A stretch of DNA of 55,000 nt from Symbiodinium natans (lineage: Eukaryota > Sar > Dinophyceae > Suessiales > Symbiodiniaceae): the NCBI GenBank assembly GCA_905221605.1, contig CAJNDS010000048.1:122501-177500 (forward strand), read 5' to 3'. Below, in pieces: positions 11,738 to 23,708 of this stretch. The stretch's first letter is position 1, and each line of letters begins with the position of its first letter. The translations under genes were made by a program, and so were the position numbers. The notes under the pieces are model-generated. The model did not search any database. It was not told the origin of the DNA and saw only the letters and a program-made list of their open reading frames with translations.

Positions 11738-14253
11738 CATGGCAAAGAGAAGATGGTATTCGTCTTCATCTTTCCTATCCTTCTTGTCTTTCTTCTCTCT
11801 TGTTCGTTTCCCTTTGAAACAAAAACCCAAAGGAAGAACAATGAAAATGAAAGGAACTCGCTTTCTTTTTCCGTTTGGGAACAATGAAAAGAACCGAGGA
11901 GATAAGGCGAGAGGAGGCATATGCTGAAGCATGGAGAGGGGCCACGGGCAAGCAGCTAACCCCGCTCACGTTCCCAACCATTGAAAAAGGATAAGAAAGG
12001 ACAAGGGCCTCCATTCCCGTCTTATGTTTTCCTTGTGCTTTTTGTCGTTGAAGAGGACGGAGAGAGAAGGAGGAGGAGAAATAGACAGGATCGCATTTTT
12101 AATGGGAAGAGCAAAGACAACAATGGAGGAGAGATGAATAAAGGATAAGGAAAGACAAAACAAGGCACAGAGAAGATGGGACTCTTCTTTATCGATCCTC
12201 TCTCCCTTATCTCTCCCTTCCCGTCCCTTCCCTTTTTCTTCTTGAAATAAGGAAAACAAAAAGGAAGAATTAAGAGAGCAACAAAGGAGAAGGGTAAGGA
12301 AAGGAAGCCGAGACAAGGGATATGATGAAGTATGGCAAGGTCCACGCGCAAGAAGTCACCCTCTGCTTACCTTTCCCCTGCTTTATCATACAAGTTCCTT
12401 TCTTGTTTTCTAATCAGTTAAAAGGTAATAGATGGAGAGAGGGGAAAGGGAAGTGAGAGAGTAGAGATCACAAGGATGCCTTTGTTCTGGAAGCGTACTG
12501 CAAGGAATAGAAGAGACAAGAGGCAAGGGGAGGGACGGACAAAACAAGGCGCAAGAAGATGGCATTCCTCTATATCTATCATCTCTCCCCTGTCCCTTTT
12601 GAATGAGAAAAAAACCTTTCTTGCTCTTCACAGATAGGTGTCATCCCTCCTCTTCAGGAAATCCCCTTTCCCTTATTTTGCTTTTTGAAGCGAATAAGAA
12701 CAAGAACAGGTAGGAAGAGAGGAAAGGGAAATAATAAGTAAAGAGAGGAGCCCTTCAATCCCCCTCCCTGTCTCTTATGTTCTTTTCCTTCTTGGGGGGT
12801 ATCGTTCTTTCTCCTTTGAAGATGCAGAAGACGATTGAAAAGGACACCCGTTCCATCGCCCCTATATATAGAGAGAGACATCATGAGCATCAGCTGGGTT
12901 TGCTGCCAATCCAAAACGGTGTCCCTTTAATCGCTTTCTGTGTGTCAAACGAGCAAAAGGGACACCCCTAAGTGCTTTCTTTTGGGATGTCTTTCTTTTT
13001 GCCTTGAAGACACAGCAAACGTAAAAAAGGACGCCTGCTTCCGTCGCGCATAGAGAGAGAGAGATAGAGAGAGACTGAGAATGAATGAGTGAGAGATAGA
13101 GATAGGGACAGGGAAAGAGAGCAAGATAAAGAAAGAACGAAAGAAAGAAAGATAGCGACAGGGATACAGACAGAGAGAGAGAGAGAGTTTTCTGTTCGGG
13201 GGCATCCTTTTTTCTCGCTTGAAGATGCAGAAAACGATCCAAAGGGACAGCCGTTCCATCGCCCATGGCAAAGAGAAGATGGTACCCGTCTTCATCTTTC
13301 CTATCCTTCTCCTCTTTCTTCTCTCTTGTTCGTTTCCCTTTGAAACAAAAACCCAAAGGAAGAACAATGAAAATGAAAGGAACTCGCTTTCTTTTTCCGT
13401 TTGGGAACAATCAAAAGAACCGAGGAGATAAGACGAGAGGAGGCATATGCTGAAGCATGGAGAGGGGCCACGGGCAAGCAGCCAACCCCCAACCATTGAA
13501 AAAGGATAAGAAAGGCCAGGGGCCTCCATTCTCTTTGTTTTTTTCCTTTTCTTGTGTTTTTTGTCTTTGAAGAGGGAGAGAGAAGGAGGAGGAGACATAG
13601 ACAGGGTTGCATTTTTAACAGGAAGAGCAAAGACAAGAATAGAGAGATGAATAAAGGAGTAGGAAAGACAAAACAAGGCACAGAGAAGATGGGGGACTCT
13701 TCTTTATCGATCCTCTCTCCCTTATCTCTCCCTTCCCTTGTTCTTTTCGAAATAAGGAAAACAAAAAGGAATTATGAAAACAGGAGAAGGGTAAGGAGAG
13801 GAACAGAAGAGATAGGCCGAGAAGAGGGATATGATGAAGTACGGCAAGGTCCACGCGCAAGGAGTCACCCTCTGCTTACCCTTCCCCTGCTTTATCATAC
13901 AAGTTCCTTTCTTGTTTTTAATCAGTTAAAAGGTAATAGATGGAGAGAAGGGAAAGGGAAGTGAGAGGAGCGATCACAAGGATGCCATTTTTCTGGAAGC
14001 GTACTGCAAGGAATAGAAACAGGAAGCACAGAAGACGCATGAAAAGGACACCCGTTCCATCGCCCCTATATATAGAGTGATATATCATGAGCATCAGCTG
14101 GGTTTGCTGCCAATCCAAAATGGTGTGCCTTTAATCGCTTTCTGTGTCTTCAAACGAGCAAAAGGGACACCCCTAAGTGTTATCTTTTGGGATGTCTTTC
14201 TTTTTGGCTTGAAGACACAGAAAACGTAAAAAGGACGCCTGCTTCCATCGCAC

Positions 14254-14302
<49 letters not shown>

Positions 14303-15080
14303 TATAGAGAGAGAGAGAGAGTGAGACTGGGAATGAATGAGTGAGAGATAGAGATAGGGACAGGGAAAGAGAGCAAGATAAAGAAAGAACGAAAGAAAGA
14401 AAGATAGCGACAGGGATACAGACAGAGAGAGAGTGCTTTTGTTCGGGGGCGTCCTTTTTCTCGCTTGAAGATGCAGAAAACGATCCACAGGCACAATCGT
14501 TCCATCGCCCATGGCAAAGAGAAGATGGTACTCGTCTTCATCTTTCCTCTCTTTCTCCTCTTTCTTCTCTCTTGTTCGTTTCCCTTTGAAACAAAAACCC
14601 AAAGGAAGAACAATGAAAATGAAAGGAACTCGCTTTCTTTTTCCGTTTGGGAACAATGAAAAGAACCGAGGAGATAAGGCGAGAGGAGGCATATGCTGAA
14701 GCATGGAGAGGGGCCACGGGCAAGCAGCCAACCCCCAACCATTGAAAAAGGATAAGAAAGGCCAAGGGCCTCCATTCCCTTTGCTTTTTCCTTTTCTTGT
14801 GTTTTTTGTCTTTGAAGAGGAGGGAGAGAGAAGGAGGAGGAGACATAGACAGGGTTGCATTTTTAACAGGAAGAGCAAAGGCAAGAATAGAGAGATGAAT
14901 AAAGGAGCAGGAAAGACAAAACAAGGCACAGAGAAGATGGGACTCTTCTTTAGCGATCCTCTCTCCCATATCTCTCCCTTCCCTTTTTCTTTTCGAAATA
15001 AGGACAACAAAAATGACAAAAAGGATGAACCATGAAAAAAGGAGAAGGGTAAGGAAAGGAACAGAAGAGATAGGCCCTTG
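11738..15080. repeat. Triplicated 1.2-1.5 kb purine-rich unit
   Basis: Three copies begin with CATGGCAAAGAGAAGATGG at 11738, 13264 and 14510. Each continues through GAAACAAAAACCCAAAGGAAG, GCATATGCTGAAGCATGGAG and ACAAAACAAGGCACAGAGAAG; the first two run on to AAGGTCCACGCGCAAG. Between copies lie (GA)n tracts (about 13053-13180 and 14255-14430) and inverted versions of the 8033-8640 repeat. Long frames on both strands are low-complexity and not credible genes. Confidence 0.85.
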
Positions 15081-15186
15081 AAATGGGTCTGAAATTTGCA
15101 GTCTCCCAGGAAGAGGGACTTTAAAACCTAGGAAAAATGATTTTTCCAGATTTTAAGGATTTGAAGGAATTTAAAGAGTTTGTGGG

Positions 15187-15330
15187 GGGGCGGAGCCGTG
15201 ACTCATTTCAGGCCCTGAGATGAGTCACTGTGTGTGTTGAGGGGGCACGGAGCCGTGACTCATTTCAGGCCCTGAAATGAGTCACTGCTTTCGTTGAGGG
15301 GGCACGGAGCCGTGACTCATTTCAGTCCCA
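15187..15330. repeat. Tandem palindromic unit with TGACTCAT core
   Basis: About 2.5 copies of a ~57-bp unit: GGAGCCGTGACTCATTTCAG followed by GCCCTGAAATGAGTCACTG. Each unit holds a palindrome TGACTCATTTCAGG / CCTGAAATGAGTCA. Confidence 0.9.
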
Positions 15331-15402
15331 ACTAATTGAAATAATTTAGATAAAATCCAGTCCCAACTAATTGAAATAATTTAGATAAAATTTGAATAAT
15401 TT
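15330..15402. repeat. Direct duplication of ~37 bp
   Basis: CCAACTAATTGAAATAATTTAGATAAAAT occurs twice in tandem, then runs into AT-rich DNA that borders the hairpin array. Confidence 0.9.
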
Positions 15403-15439
15403 AAGTAATGTAAATAATTTCGGGCCTGCAGAAAGGCAC

Positions 15440-15870
15440 GGCTCGATTTGGCCAAATTTTGCCGGGCAGCCTCCGGGCAAAATTTGGCCAAATCGGGCTG
15501 CTCTTCGTATGCGATGAGAAATGCGCGGCTCGATTTGGCCAAATTATGCCGGGCAGCCTCCGGGCAAAATTTGGCCAAATCGGGCTGCTCTTCGTACGCG
15601 ATGAGAAATGCGTGGCTCGATTTGGCCAAATTTCGCCGGGCAGCCTCCGGGCAAAATTTGGCCAAATCGGGCTGCTCTTCGTATGCGATGAGAAATGCGC
15701 GGCTCGATTTGGCCAAATTTTGCCGGGCAGCCTCCGGGCAAATTTTGGCCAAATCGGGCTGCTCTTCGTATGCGATGAGAAATGCGCGGCTCGATTGCGA
15801 TGAGAAATGCGCGGCTCGATTTGACCAAATTTTGCCGGGCAGCCTCCGGGCAAAATTTGGCCAAATCGGG
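15440..15870. repeat. 87-bp hairpin array
   Basis: Five units with a period of 87 bp (starts at 15440, 15527, 15614, 15701, and a shortened one at 15788-15870). Each has CGATTTGGCCAAATTTTGCC, a short loop and GGCAAAATTTGGCCAAATCG, then a ~35-bp linker CTGCTCTTCGTATGCGATGA. As 87 is divisible by 3, several frames stay open on both strands. Related DNA lies at 19221-19770. Confidence 0.92.
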
Positions 15871-15880
15871 CTGCCACGCA

Positions 15881-16315
15881 CAAAATCTGCCTGGATCTAC
15901 GCGGGGCTGTTTCTTACAAAAAAAGTGCCGCGTAGATCCAGGCAGATTTTGTCCTTCGTGTTTTTTGACAAAACACCATGGACAAAATCTGCCTGGATCT
16001 ACGCGGGGCTGTTTCTTACAAAAAAAAGTGCCGCGTAGATCCAGGCAGATTTTGTCCTTCGTGCTTTTTGAGAAAACACCATGGACAAAATCTGCCTGGA
16101 TCTATGCGGGGCTGTTTCTTACAAAAAAAAGTGCCGCGTAGATCCAGGCAGATTTTGTCCTTCGTGTTTTTTGAGAAAACACCATGGACAAAATCTGCCC
16201 GGATCTACGCGGCGCTGTTTCTTACAAAAAAAGTGATGCGTAGATCCAGGCAGATTTTGTCCTTTGTGTTTTTGGAGAAATCACCATGGACAAAATCTGC
16301 CTGGATCTACGCGGG
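15881..16315. repeat. ~103-bp hairpin array
   Basis: Units start at 15881, 15983, 16086, 16189 and 16291 (last one partial). Each begins CAAAATCTGCCTGGATCTAC, has a loop GGGGCTGTTTCTTACAAAAA, returns with CGCGTAGATCCAGGCAGATTTTG, and has a linker containing CACCATGGA. The stem is near-perfect over about 25 bp. Confidence 0.92.
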
Positions 16316-16439
16316 GCCCGGCAAAATCTGACCAAAGTGACGCGACCCTAATTTATATAATTTACATAATTTTTATAATTTGAATAATTTAAATAATTTA
16401 AATGGAACAGGAGGGGGGGCTGGCCCGCTTCCGGGGGAG

Positions 16440-17400
16440 GACCGGGCTCGTGATTTAGTATTGGGGGGAGGCCCGGGCTCGTGATTTAGTATTGGGGGGA
16501 GGCTCGGGCTCGTGATTTAGTATTGGGGGGAGGCCCCGGCTCGTGATTTAGTATTGGGAGAAGGCCCGGGCTCGTGATTTAGTATTGGGAGAAGGCCCGG
16601 GCTCGTAATTTAGTATTGGGAGAAGGCCCGAGGCTTTTTTAATAGTTTTAAAAGTTTTAATAAGTTTTAATAGTTTTAAAAGTTTTAAAAGTTTTGAAAG
16701 TTCAGGAATCTCATGGCCGGTTAGTATTGGAAGGAGGCCAGGGCTTGTAGTTTAGTATTGGGGAGAGGCCTGGGCTCGTGATTTAGTATTGGGGTAAGGC
16801 TCGGGCTCGTGATTTAGTATTGGGGGGAGGCCCGGCTCGTGATTTAGTATTGAGGGGAGGCCCGGGCTCGTGATTTAGTATTGGAGGGAGGCCCGGGCTC
16901 GTAATTTAGTATTGGGAGATGGCCCGATGCTTTTTTAATAGTTTTAAAAGTTTTAAAAGTTTTAAAAGTTTTAGAAGTTTTGAAAGTTCAGGAATCTCAT
17001 GGCAGGTTAGTATTGGAGTGAGGCCCGGGCTCGTAGTTTAGTATTGGGGGGAGGCCTGGGCTCGTGATTTAGTATTGAGAGGATGCTCGGGCTCGTCATT
17101 TAGTATTGGGGGGAGGCCCAAGCTCGTGATTTAGTATTGGGGGGAGGCTTGGGCTTGTGATTTAGTATTGGGGAGAGGCCCGGGCTCGTGATTTAGTATT
17201 GGGCGGAGGCTCGGGCTCGTGATTTAGTATTGGGGGGAGGCTCGGGCTCGTGATTTAGTATTTGGGGGAGGCCCGGGCTCGTAATTTAGTATTGGGTAGA
17301 GGCTTGGGCTTGTGATTTAGTATTGGGGAGAGGTCCGGGCTCGTCATCTAGTATTGGGGGAAGGCCCGGGCTCGTGATTTAGTATTGGGAAGAGGCCCGG
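16440..17400. repeat. 31-bp minisatellite
   Basis: Unit GGGCTCGTGATTTAGTATTG plus a G-rich tail (GGGGGAGGCCC), with measured period 31 (16444, 16475, 16506). The array is broken at about 16630-16735 and 16925-17020 by AGTTTTAAAAGTTTTAAAAG-type DNA. Units abut directly, so there are no spacers. Confidence 0.93.
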
Positions 17401-17409
17401 GGCCCTGGC

Positions 17410-19220
17410 CAGGAAATTCCCGAACTTTTAAAACTTTTAAAACTATTAAAACTATTAAAACGGCTTCTTTTTAATAGTTTTAATAGTTTGGGAGGCTTTT
17501 TAAAAGTTGAAACTATTAAAACTATTAAAACTATTAAAAAGAAACCTTTTTAATAGTTTTAATAGTTTTAATAGTTTTAAAAGTTTTAATAGTTTCAAAG
17601 GTTCAGGAATCTCCTGGCCAAGGCCGTTTCTTTTTAATAGTTTTAATAGTTTGGGAGGCTTTTTAAAAGTTGAAACTATTAAAACTATTAAAACTATTAA
17701 AACTTAAAAAGGAAAAGGCCTGGCCTGGAGATTCCCGAACTTTTAAAACTTTTAAAACTTTTAAAACTATTAAAACTATTAAAACTATTAAAAAGGATTC
17801 GTTTTAATAGTTTTAATAGTTTGGGAGGCTTTTTAAAAGTTGAAATTATTAAAACTATTAAAACTATTAAAACTTACAAAGGAAAAAGCCTGGCCTGGAG
17901 ATTCCCGAACTTTTAAAACTTTTAAAACTATTAAAACTATTAAAACTATTAAAACTATGAAAAAGGCTTCTTTTTAATAGTTTTAATAGTTCGGGAGGCT
18001 TTTTAAAAGTTGAAACTATTAAAACTATTAAAACTATTAAAAAGAAGCCTTTCTAATAGTTTTAATAGTTTCAATAGTTTTAAAAGTTTTAATAGTTTCA
18101 AAGGTTCAGGAATCTCCTGGCCAAGGCCGTTTCTTTTTAATAGTTTTAATAGTTTCGGAGCCTTTTTAAAAGTTGAAACTATTAAAACTATTAAAACTAT
18201 TAAAACTTAAAAAGGAAAAGGCCTGGCCTGGAGATTCCCGAACTTTTAAAACTTTTAAAACTATTAAAACTATTAAAACTATTAAAACTATTAAAAAGGC
18301 TTCTTTTTAATAGTTTTAATAGTTTGGGAGGCTTTTTAAAAGTTGAAACTAGTAAAACTATTAAAACTATTAAAACTTAAAAAGGAAAAGGCCTGGCCTG
18401 GAGATTCCCGAACTTTTAAAACTTTTAAAACTATTAAAATTATTAAAAAGGATTCTTTTTAATAGTTTTAATAGTTTGGGAGGCTTTTTAAAAGTTGAAA
18501 TTATTAAAACTATTAAAACTATTAAAACGTAAAAAGGAAAAAGCCTGGCCTGGAGATTCCCGAACTTTTAAAACTTTTAAAACTTTTAAAACTATTAAAA
18601 CTATTAAAACTATTAAAACTATTAAAACTATTAAAAAGGCTTCTTTTTAATAGTTTTAATAGTTCGGGAGGCTTTTTAAAAGTTGAAACTATTAAAACTA
18701 TTAAAACTATTAAAAAGAAGCCTTTTTAATAGTTTTAATAGTTTTAATAGTTTTAATAGTTTTAAAAGTTTTAATAGTTTTAAAAGTTCAGGAATCTCCT
18801 GGCCAAGGCCGTTTCTTTTTAATAGTTTTAATAGCTTAGGAGGCTTTTTAAAAGTTGAAACTATTAAAACTATTAACACTATTAAAAAGAAACCTTTTTA
18901 ATAGTTTTAATAGTTTTAATAGTTTTAAAAGTCTTAATAGTTTCAAAAGTTCAGGAATCTCCTGGCCAAGGCCGTTTCGTTTTAATAGTTTTAATAGTTT
19001 CGGCCCCTTGTTAAAAGTTGAAACTATTAAAACTATTAAAACTATTAAAACTATTAAAGCTTAAAAAGGAAAAGGCCTGGCCTGGAGATTCCCGAACTTT
19101 TAAAACTTTTAAAACTATTAAAACTATTAAAACTATTAAAAAGGCTTCTTTTTAATAGTTTTAATAGTTCGGGAGGCTTTTTAAAAGTTGAAACTATTAA
19201 AACTATTAAAACTATTAAAA
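17410..19220. repeat. TTTTAATAG / CTATTAAAA satellite, left block
   Basis: Nine-base units alternate in strand every few dozen bases, separated by short spacers: GGCCTGGCCTGGAGATTCCCG, its inverse CAGGAATCTCCTGGCCAAGG, and GGGAGGCTTTTTAAAAGTTG. A larger inverted pattern repeats roughly every 250 bp. Open frames rich in Lys-Leu or Asn-Ser-Phe are repeat artefacts. Confidence 0.93.
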
Positions 19221-19770
19221 AGGCAAAATTTGGCCAAATCGAGCCGCGCATTTCTCATCGCGTACGACGAGCAGCCCGATTTGGCCAAATTTTGCCCGGA
19301 GCCTGCCCGGCAAAATTTGGCCAAATCGAGCCGCGCCTTTCTGGAGGCCCGGAATTATTTCATTGTTTTTTTTATTTTTATTATTTACATAATTTAAATA
19401 GTTTTGGGCCTCCAGAAAGGCGCGGCTCGATTTGGCCAAATTTTGCCGGGCAGGCTCCGGGCAAAATTTGGCCAAATCGGGCTGCTCTTCGTTATGCGAT
19501 GAGAAATGCGCGGCTCGATTTGGCCAAATTTTGCCCGGAGGCTGCCCGGCAAAATTTGGCCAAATCGACCCGCGCATTTCTCATCGCGTACGACGAGCAG
19601 CCCGATTTGGCCAAATTTTGCCCGGAGCCTGCCCGGCAAAAATTGGCCAAATCGAACCGCGCCTTTCTGGAGGCCGGAAATTATTTAATTGTTATCGCGT
19701 ACGACGAGCAGCCCGATTTGGCCAAATTTTGCCCGCAGACTGCCCGGGAAAAATTGGCCAAATCGAGCCG
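19221..19770. repeat. Dispersed block of the GGCCAAATTTTGCC hairpin repeat
   Basis: Same family as 15440-15870, in mixed orientation and embedded in the TTTTAATAG satellite. A larger inverted repeat centres near 19375: GCCTTTCTGGAGGCCC at about 19334 against GGGCCTCCAGAAAGGC at about 19406, around an AT-rich loop. Confidence 0.9.
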
Positions 19771-20715
19771 CTAGTTTTTAATAGTTTGGGAGGCTTTTTA
19801 AAAGTTGAAATTATTAAAACTATTAAAACTATTAAAACATAAAAAGGAAAAGCCTGGCCTGGAGATTCCTGAACTTTTAAAACTTTCCAAACTATTAAAA
19901 CTATTAAAAAGGCTTCTTTTTAATAGTTTTAATAGTTCGGGAGGCTTTTTAAAAGTTGAAACTATTAAAACTATTAAAAAGAAGCCTTTTTAATAGTTTT
20001 AATAGTTTTAAAAGTTTTAATAGTTTTAAAAGTTCAGGAATCTCCTGGGCAAGGCCGTTTCTTTTTAATAGTTTTAATAGTTTAGGAGGCTTTTTAAAAG
20101 TTGAAACTATTAAAACTATTAACTATTAAAAAGAAACCTTTTTAAAAGTTTTAATAGTTTTAATAGTTTTAATAGTTTTAAAAGTTTTAATAGTTTCAAA
20201 AGTTCAGGAATCTCCTGGCCAAGGCCGTTTCTTTTTAATAGTTTTAATAGTTTCGAAGCCTTTTTAATAGTTGAAACTATTAAAACTATTAAAACTTAAA
20301 AAGGAAAAGGCCTGGCCTGGAGATTCCCGAACTTTTAAACTTTTAAAACTATTAAAACTATTAAAACTATTAAAACTATTAAAACTACCAAAAGGGCTTC
20401 TTTTTAATAGTTTTAATAGTTCGGGAGGCTTTTTAAAAGTTGAAACTATTAAAACTATTAAAACTATTCAAAAGAAGCCTTTTTAATAGTTTTAATAGTT
20501 TTAATAGTTTTAAAAGTTTTAATAGTTTTAAAAGTTCAGGAATCTCCTGGGCAAGGCCGTTTCTTTTTAATAGTTTTAATAGTTTAGGAGCCTTTTTAAA
20601 AGTGTAAACTATTAAAACTATTAAAACTATTAAAACTTAAAAAGGAAAATTAAAGTTTTAATAGTTTAGGATGTTGTTTTGAAAGTTCAAAACTATTAAA
20701 ACTATTAAAACTTTA
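19771..20715. repeat. TTTTAATAG / CTATTAAAA satellite, right block
   Basis: Continuation of the same satellite with the same spacers, ending near 20715 where unique sequence begins. Confidence 0.92.
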
Positions 20716-21880
20716 ATACAGAAAGCAGCCATGTCAAATAGTACATAGAGGTTCCTCTTACATGTATATGTATGTGCTTCCCCGCCCCCATTGATCAACG
20801 ATTTTCGCTTCAATCCTACGAAAGTACGCTCAGGGAATGGCCAGGAACTTAAGTTATCTGAAAGTGGTGTGTTAGCATGCGCAAAATCAAGTACTGGATA
20901 TTGCTATCTTAGGTTATGACGAGACACTCCTTCACAACTAGGGGTCAGCTACACTACCTGATGAGCCTCGCGGCCGATGCGCAGCTTACTTCAACATAAT
21001 TGTTGCAATCTGGTGCTAAAGGTTTTTGGCATCATCTCGATCCTATTTCTCGCAATTGATGTGCCAATAGCAGTCACCTCTAACCTAAGCTTAAGTCGCA
21101 TGTGTCATGAAATATGTGGCGCAGAATGTGTAGCAGAATACTTTCGACTTTCTTGCCCCCCCCCCTCCCCAAATTTGAATTACAAGCCGCTTCACGAGTT
21201 CGACTCAATTCGAGGTCCGCCATCGCAAACAAAGCTCTCATAACCACACTATTACCCGGCCGTCTAATTTGAAGCCACACAAATTTGCAAACTCCATGCA
21301 GAACCCGATGGCCTTTTGAATACATAGCGGGATAAATCGTCGGAAGTCAAGCGCTGCGTTTCCTCGGGAACCGAGGCTTATAGGGCCAGCGGCCGTCCCA
21401 GTAGCTTTCCTTCATTCTCTTTAATTTTTCCCTGCCACTCTGTGAATGGTATAGCTGAATTCTGTCAAAATGAGTTTATATAGGCTACCTGCAGGGGGAA
21501 ATTTCAACTGCAAAGTGCGCTTTTATAAGTCCTGATCACGTAGTATCAGGGAAACTTTTCGGGGGCTGTAAAAGCAACATTTCTTTTATGTTTCTGCACT
21601 GAGTCTAATGAAGCCCTATTGCAGTAGAAGGCTATCCCCTAACTATAAGAGCTTCATGATCGACAACCATAGCCATGCACATATGGCAATTGTTTTTTTA
21701 TAACGAACGGCCTCTAGCTTAACAGTGATCTGTTCTGTGATTTCAAACAGAACTTCTGGAACAGTTCTTTCAAAGTTGAACTGCTCAAACAGTAGAACTA
21801 ATCCCTTCACTAATTAGAATAACATGGATAATCCGGTCGTTATAGTGGATGCCAACCATAATTCAAATACACCTGAAAGG
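20716..21880. other. Unique intergenic sequence
   Basis: No repeats longer than about 15 bp and no convincing exon. One + frame of 88 codons (20977-21243) has a hydrophobic N-terminal stretch, but its codon pattern is not convincing and no family is recognised. This is the longest apparently unique stretch in the left half. Confidence 0.5.
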
Positions 21881-22018
21881 CCTAAACCTAGCCCTACCCT
21901 AAACCCCAAGACCCTAAACCCTAACCCCTGAACCCTAAACCCTAAACCCTAAATCCTAAACCCTAAGCCCTAAACCCCAAGACCCTAAACCCTAACCCCT
22001 GAACCGCAATGTGCCTGT

Positions 22019-22082
22019 AGGCGCGGCCAACGCCCAGGGCTTCCCTGGCGCGTTCTGTGCCCAGGCCGACGACCAGGCGGGT
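22019..22082 (+). CDS. Possible short exon
   Basis: After CTGTAG an open frame reads AANAQGFPGAFCAQADDQAG, in a GC-rich island flanked by telomere-like arrays. The size and flanks match the better-supported exons. The product is unknown. Confidence 0.3.
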
Positions 22083-22449
22083 TTGGGGTTCCAGGTTTGG
22101 GGTGTTAGGGTTTAGGGTTTAGGGTTTAGGGTTTAGGATGAGGGCTTTCAGGTTTGGAGTTTGGGGTTTTGAGAGCTTTCTTAGAAGCGGCGGGGGTTTG
22201 GGTGGGGTTTTGGGGCTAGGGCACTTGTGGGTTTAGGAGGGTGTTGGGGTGCACAAAAATTGCCCTAGACCCTAAACCCTAAATCCCTTAGAGCTTTGGG
22301 TTCGTGATGCTCTGCTGTGAACTCAAACAAAGACCTCTCTCGGCTCGTGAGTTGGCTTATGGGCCCTTAGATCGTAGACTTCGGGTTTAGGGTTTAGGGT
22401 TTAGGACGAGTCCTCATCCTTGTTGCGGAGGCCGCCGCAACCCAATCAT

Positions 22450-22552
22450 GGGTCTGCGAAGCCGTCGGAGCCGTCGAAGCCGCCAAAGCCCACTTCCATG
22501 AAGCCGCCGGAACCGTCGAAGCCGCCGAAAGGAGATGCTTGGGTTTTGGGGG
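22450..22552 (+). CDS. Possible Lys/Pro repeat exon
   Basis: The island between arrays reads KPSEPSKPPKPTSMKPPEPS in one frame, a KPPEPS-type tandem. Another frame gives EAVGAVEAAKAH-type sequence, so the coding frame is not settled. It could belong to the same + strand gene as 24303-24752. Confidence 0.3.
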
Positions 22553-23657
22553 GGTTTAGGGTTTAGGGTTTTGGGGGTGCAATTCTGCAATCAAGTGCCC
22601 GAGTTACTGGGAAAGGATGAGGGTTCAACCAAACTTCGGTGGCTTTCGGACTTGTATGTTAGTAGCTACAAGACAGGTGGCAAGATACGGCACTACCAGG
22701 CATCAGACTAGCATTGGCACCCACAACCCGAGAGCGGACAGCTGACGGACCAAAACACGCATGACCTCGGGTGAGCCCCACACCTCGTCGGGAAGGGTCA
22801 GATCTCCCGGAAGGCGCCCCGCCTCTGGCCGAAAACCGCACCAATGGTGTGAAGCGCCCCAGGGAAGAAGGCAGCGCTGCGTCGGAGTTGCAGGGGAGCT
22901 TCAAGGGCTATTAGGGTTTAGGTTAGGGTTTAGGGTTTAGGGCCTAGGGTTTAGGGTTTAGGGTCTAGGGTCTAGAGTTTAGGGAACAGCTTTCCACGGC
23001 TTGCCGTGCAATCGAGATGCTCGGCATGGCGACCCGCAGGGAGAGCCATTTGAACTTTGAGGACCCTAAACCCGAAACCCGAAACCCTAACCCCTACAAA
23101 CCCTATCAACCCTATAATCCCTAAACTCCCGGATACTGTCAGGCAAGAGCCACTTCAAGGTTCGTGGATAGTAATAAGTAGGGTTATAGCTATGCCTATA
23201 ATTGCCTATAGCTGTACTTAGGGTACTTATCACCCCTGCGGTAGAACTACCTATGAACCTCCAAGCAGTCCTTTTAAGACCCTGCCGACATCCTGAGGGC
23301 GTTTCTTAGCAGTGTGCAGAAACGATGTTCTAGGTAGGGCCTTGGGGTTTATGAGGAGCATATTCAGGAATCTCTTTCAGAGGGTTTTAAGGGCCATCCT
23401 AGTGCTAGAGTACCATGAAATCTGCAGTCTGTCACCGAATGCCCTCTTCTTGAGCAGCGTTTATGGCTAAGGGTATTTCAGACCGGACAGCTTAGCATGC
23501 AAGTCCACACAATCCCCAGACAAGTGTCCAACAACGAAGTCGAATGAGCTCCTAAATCTCAAGCTGCACCGGAGTCCTGTAGACTTGGACCTTGAAAGCT
23601 TATATACGTAGGCCATCCTGAAACCTGACGCCACAAGGCCTAAAAACCCATCGCCTC

Positions 23658-23659
<2 letters not shown>

Positions 23660-23706
<47 letters not shown>
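23660..23706. repeat. Poly-C tract
   Basis: About 46 consecutive C between CGG and GGCCC. It creates a Gly-rich open frame on the - strand that is not credible. Confidence 0.95.

Positions 23707-23708
<2 letters not shown>

Noticed and set aside
12862-15035. Ser/Leu/Phe-rich frames up to 279 codons in the purine-rich duplicated block
   Set aside because: They arise from CT-rich DNA read on one strand, change frame between copies of the same duplicated unit, and have no domain-like composition.
15381-16331. Several frames of 100-196 codons over the hairpin arrays
   Set aside because: Unit lengths of 87 and ~103 bp keep frames open on both strands at once; the peptides only repeat the palindrome.
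16440-17400. CRISPR-like regular repeats of 31 bp
   Set aside because: Units abut with no unique spacers, and the surrounding genome is eukaryotic.
22659-22904. 81-codon - strand frame
   Set aside because: No supporting splice sites, repeats or recognisable motif; consistent with chance in GC-rich DNA.
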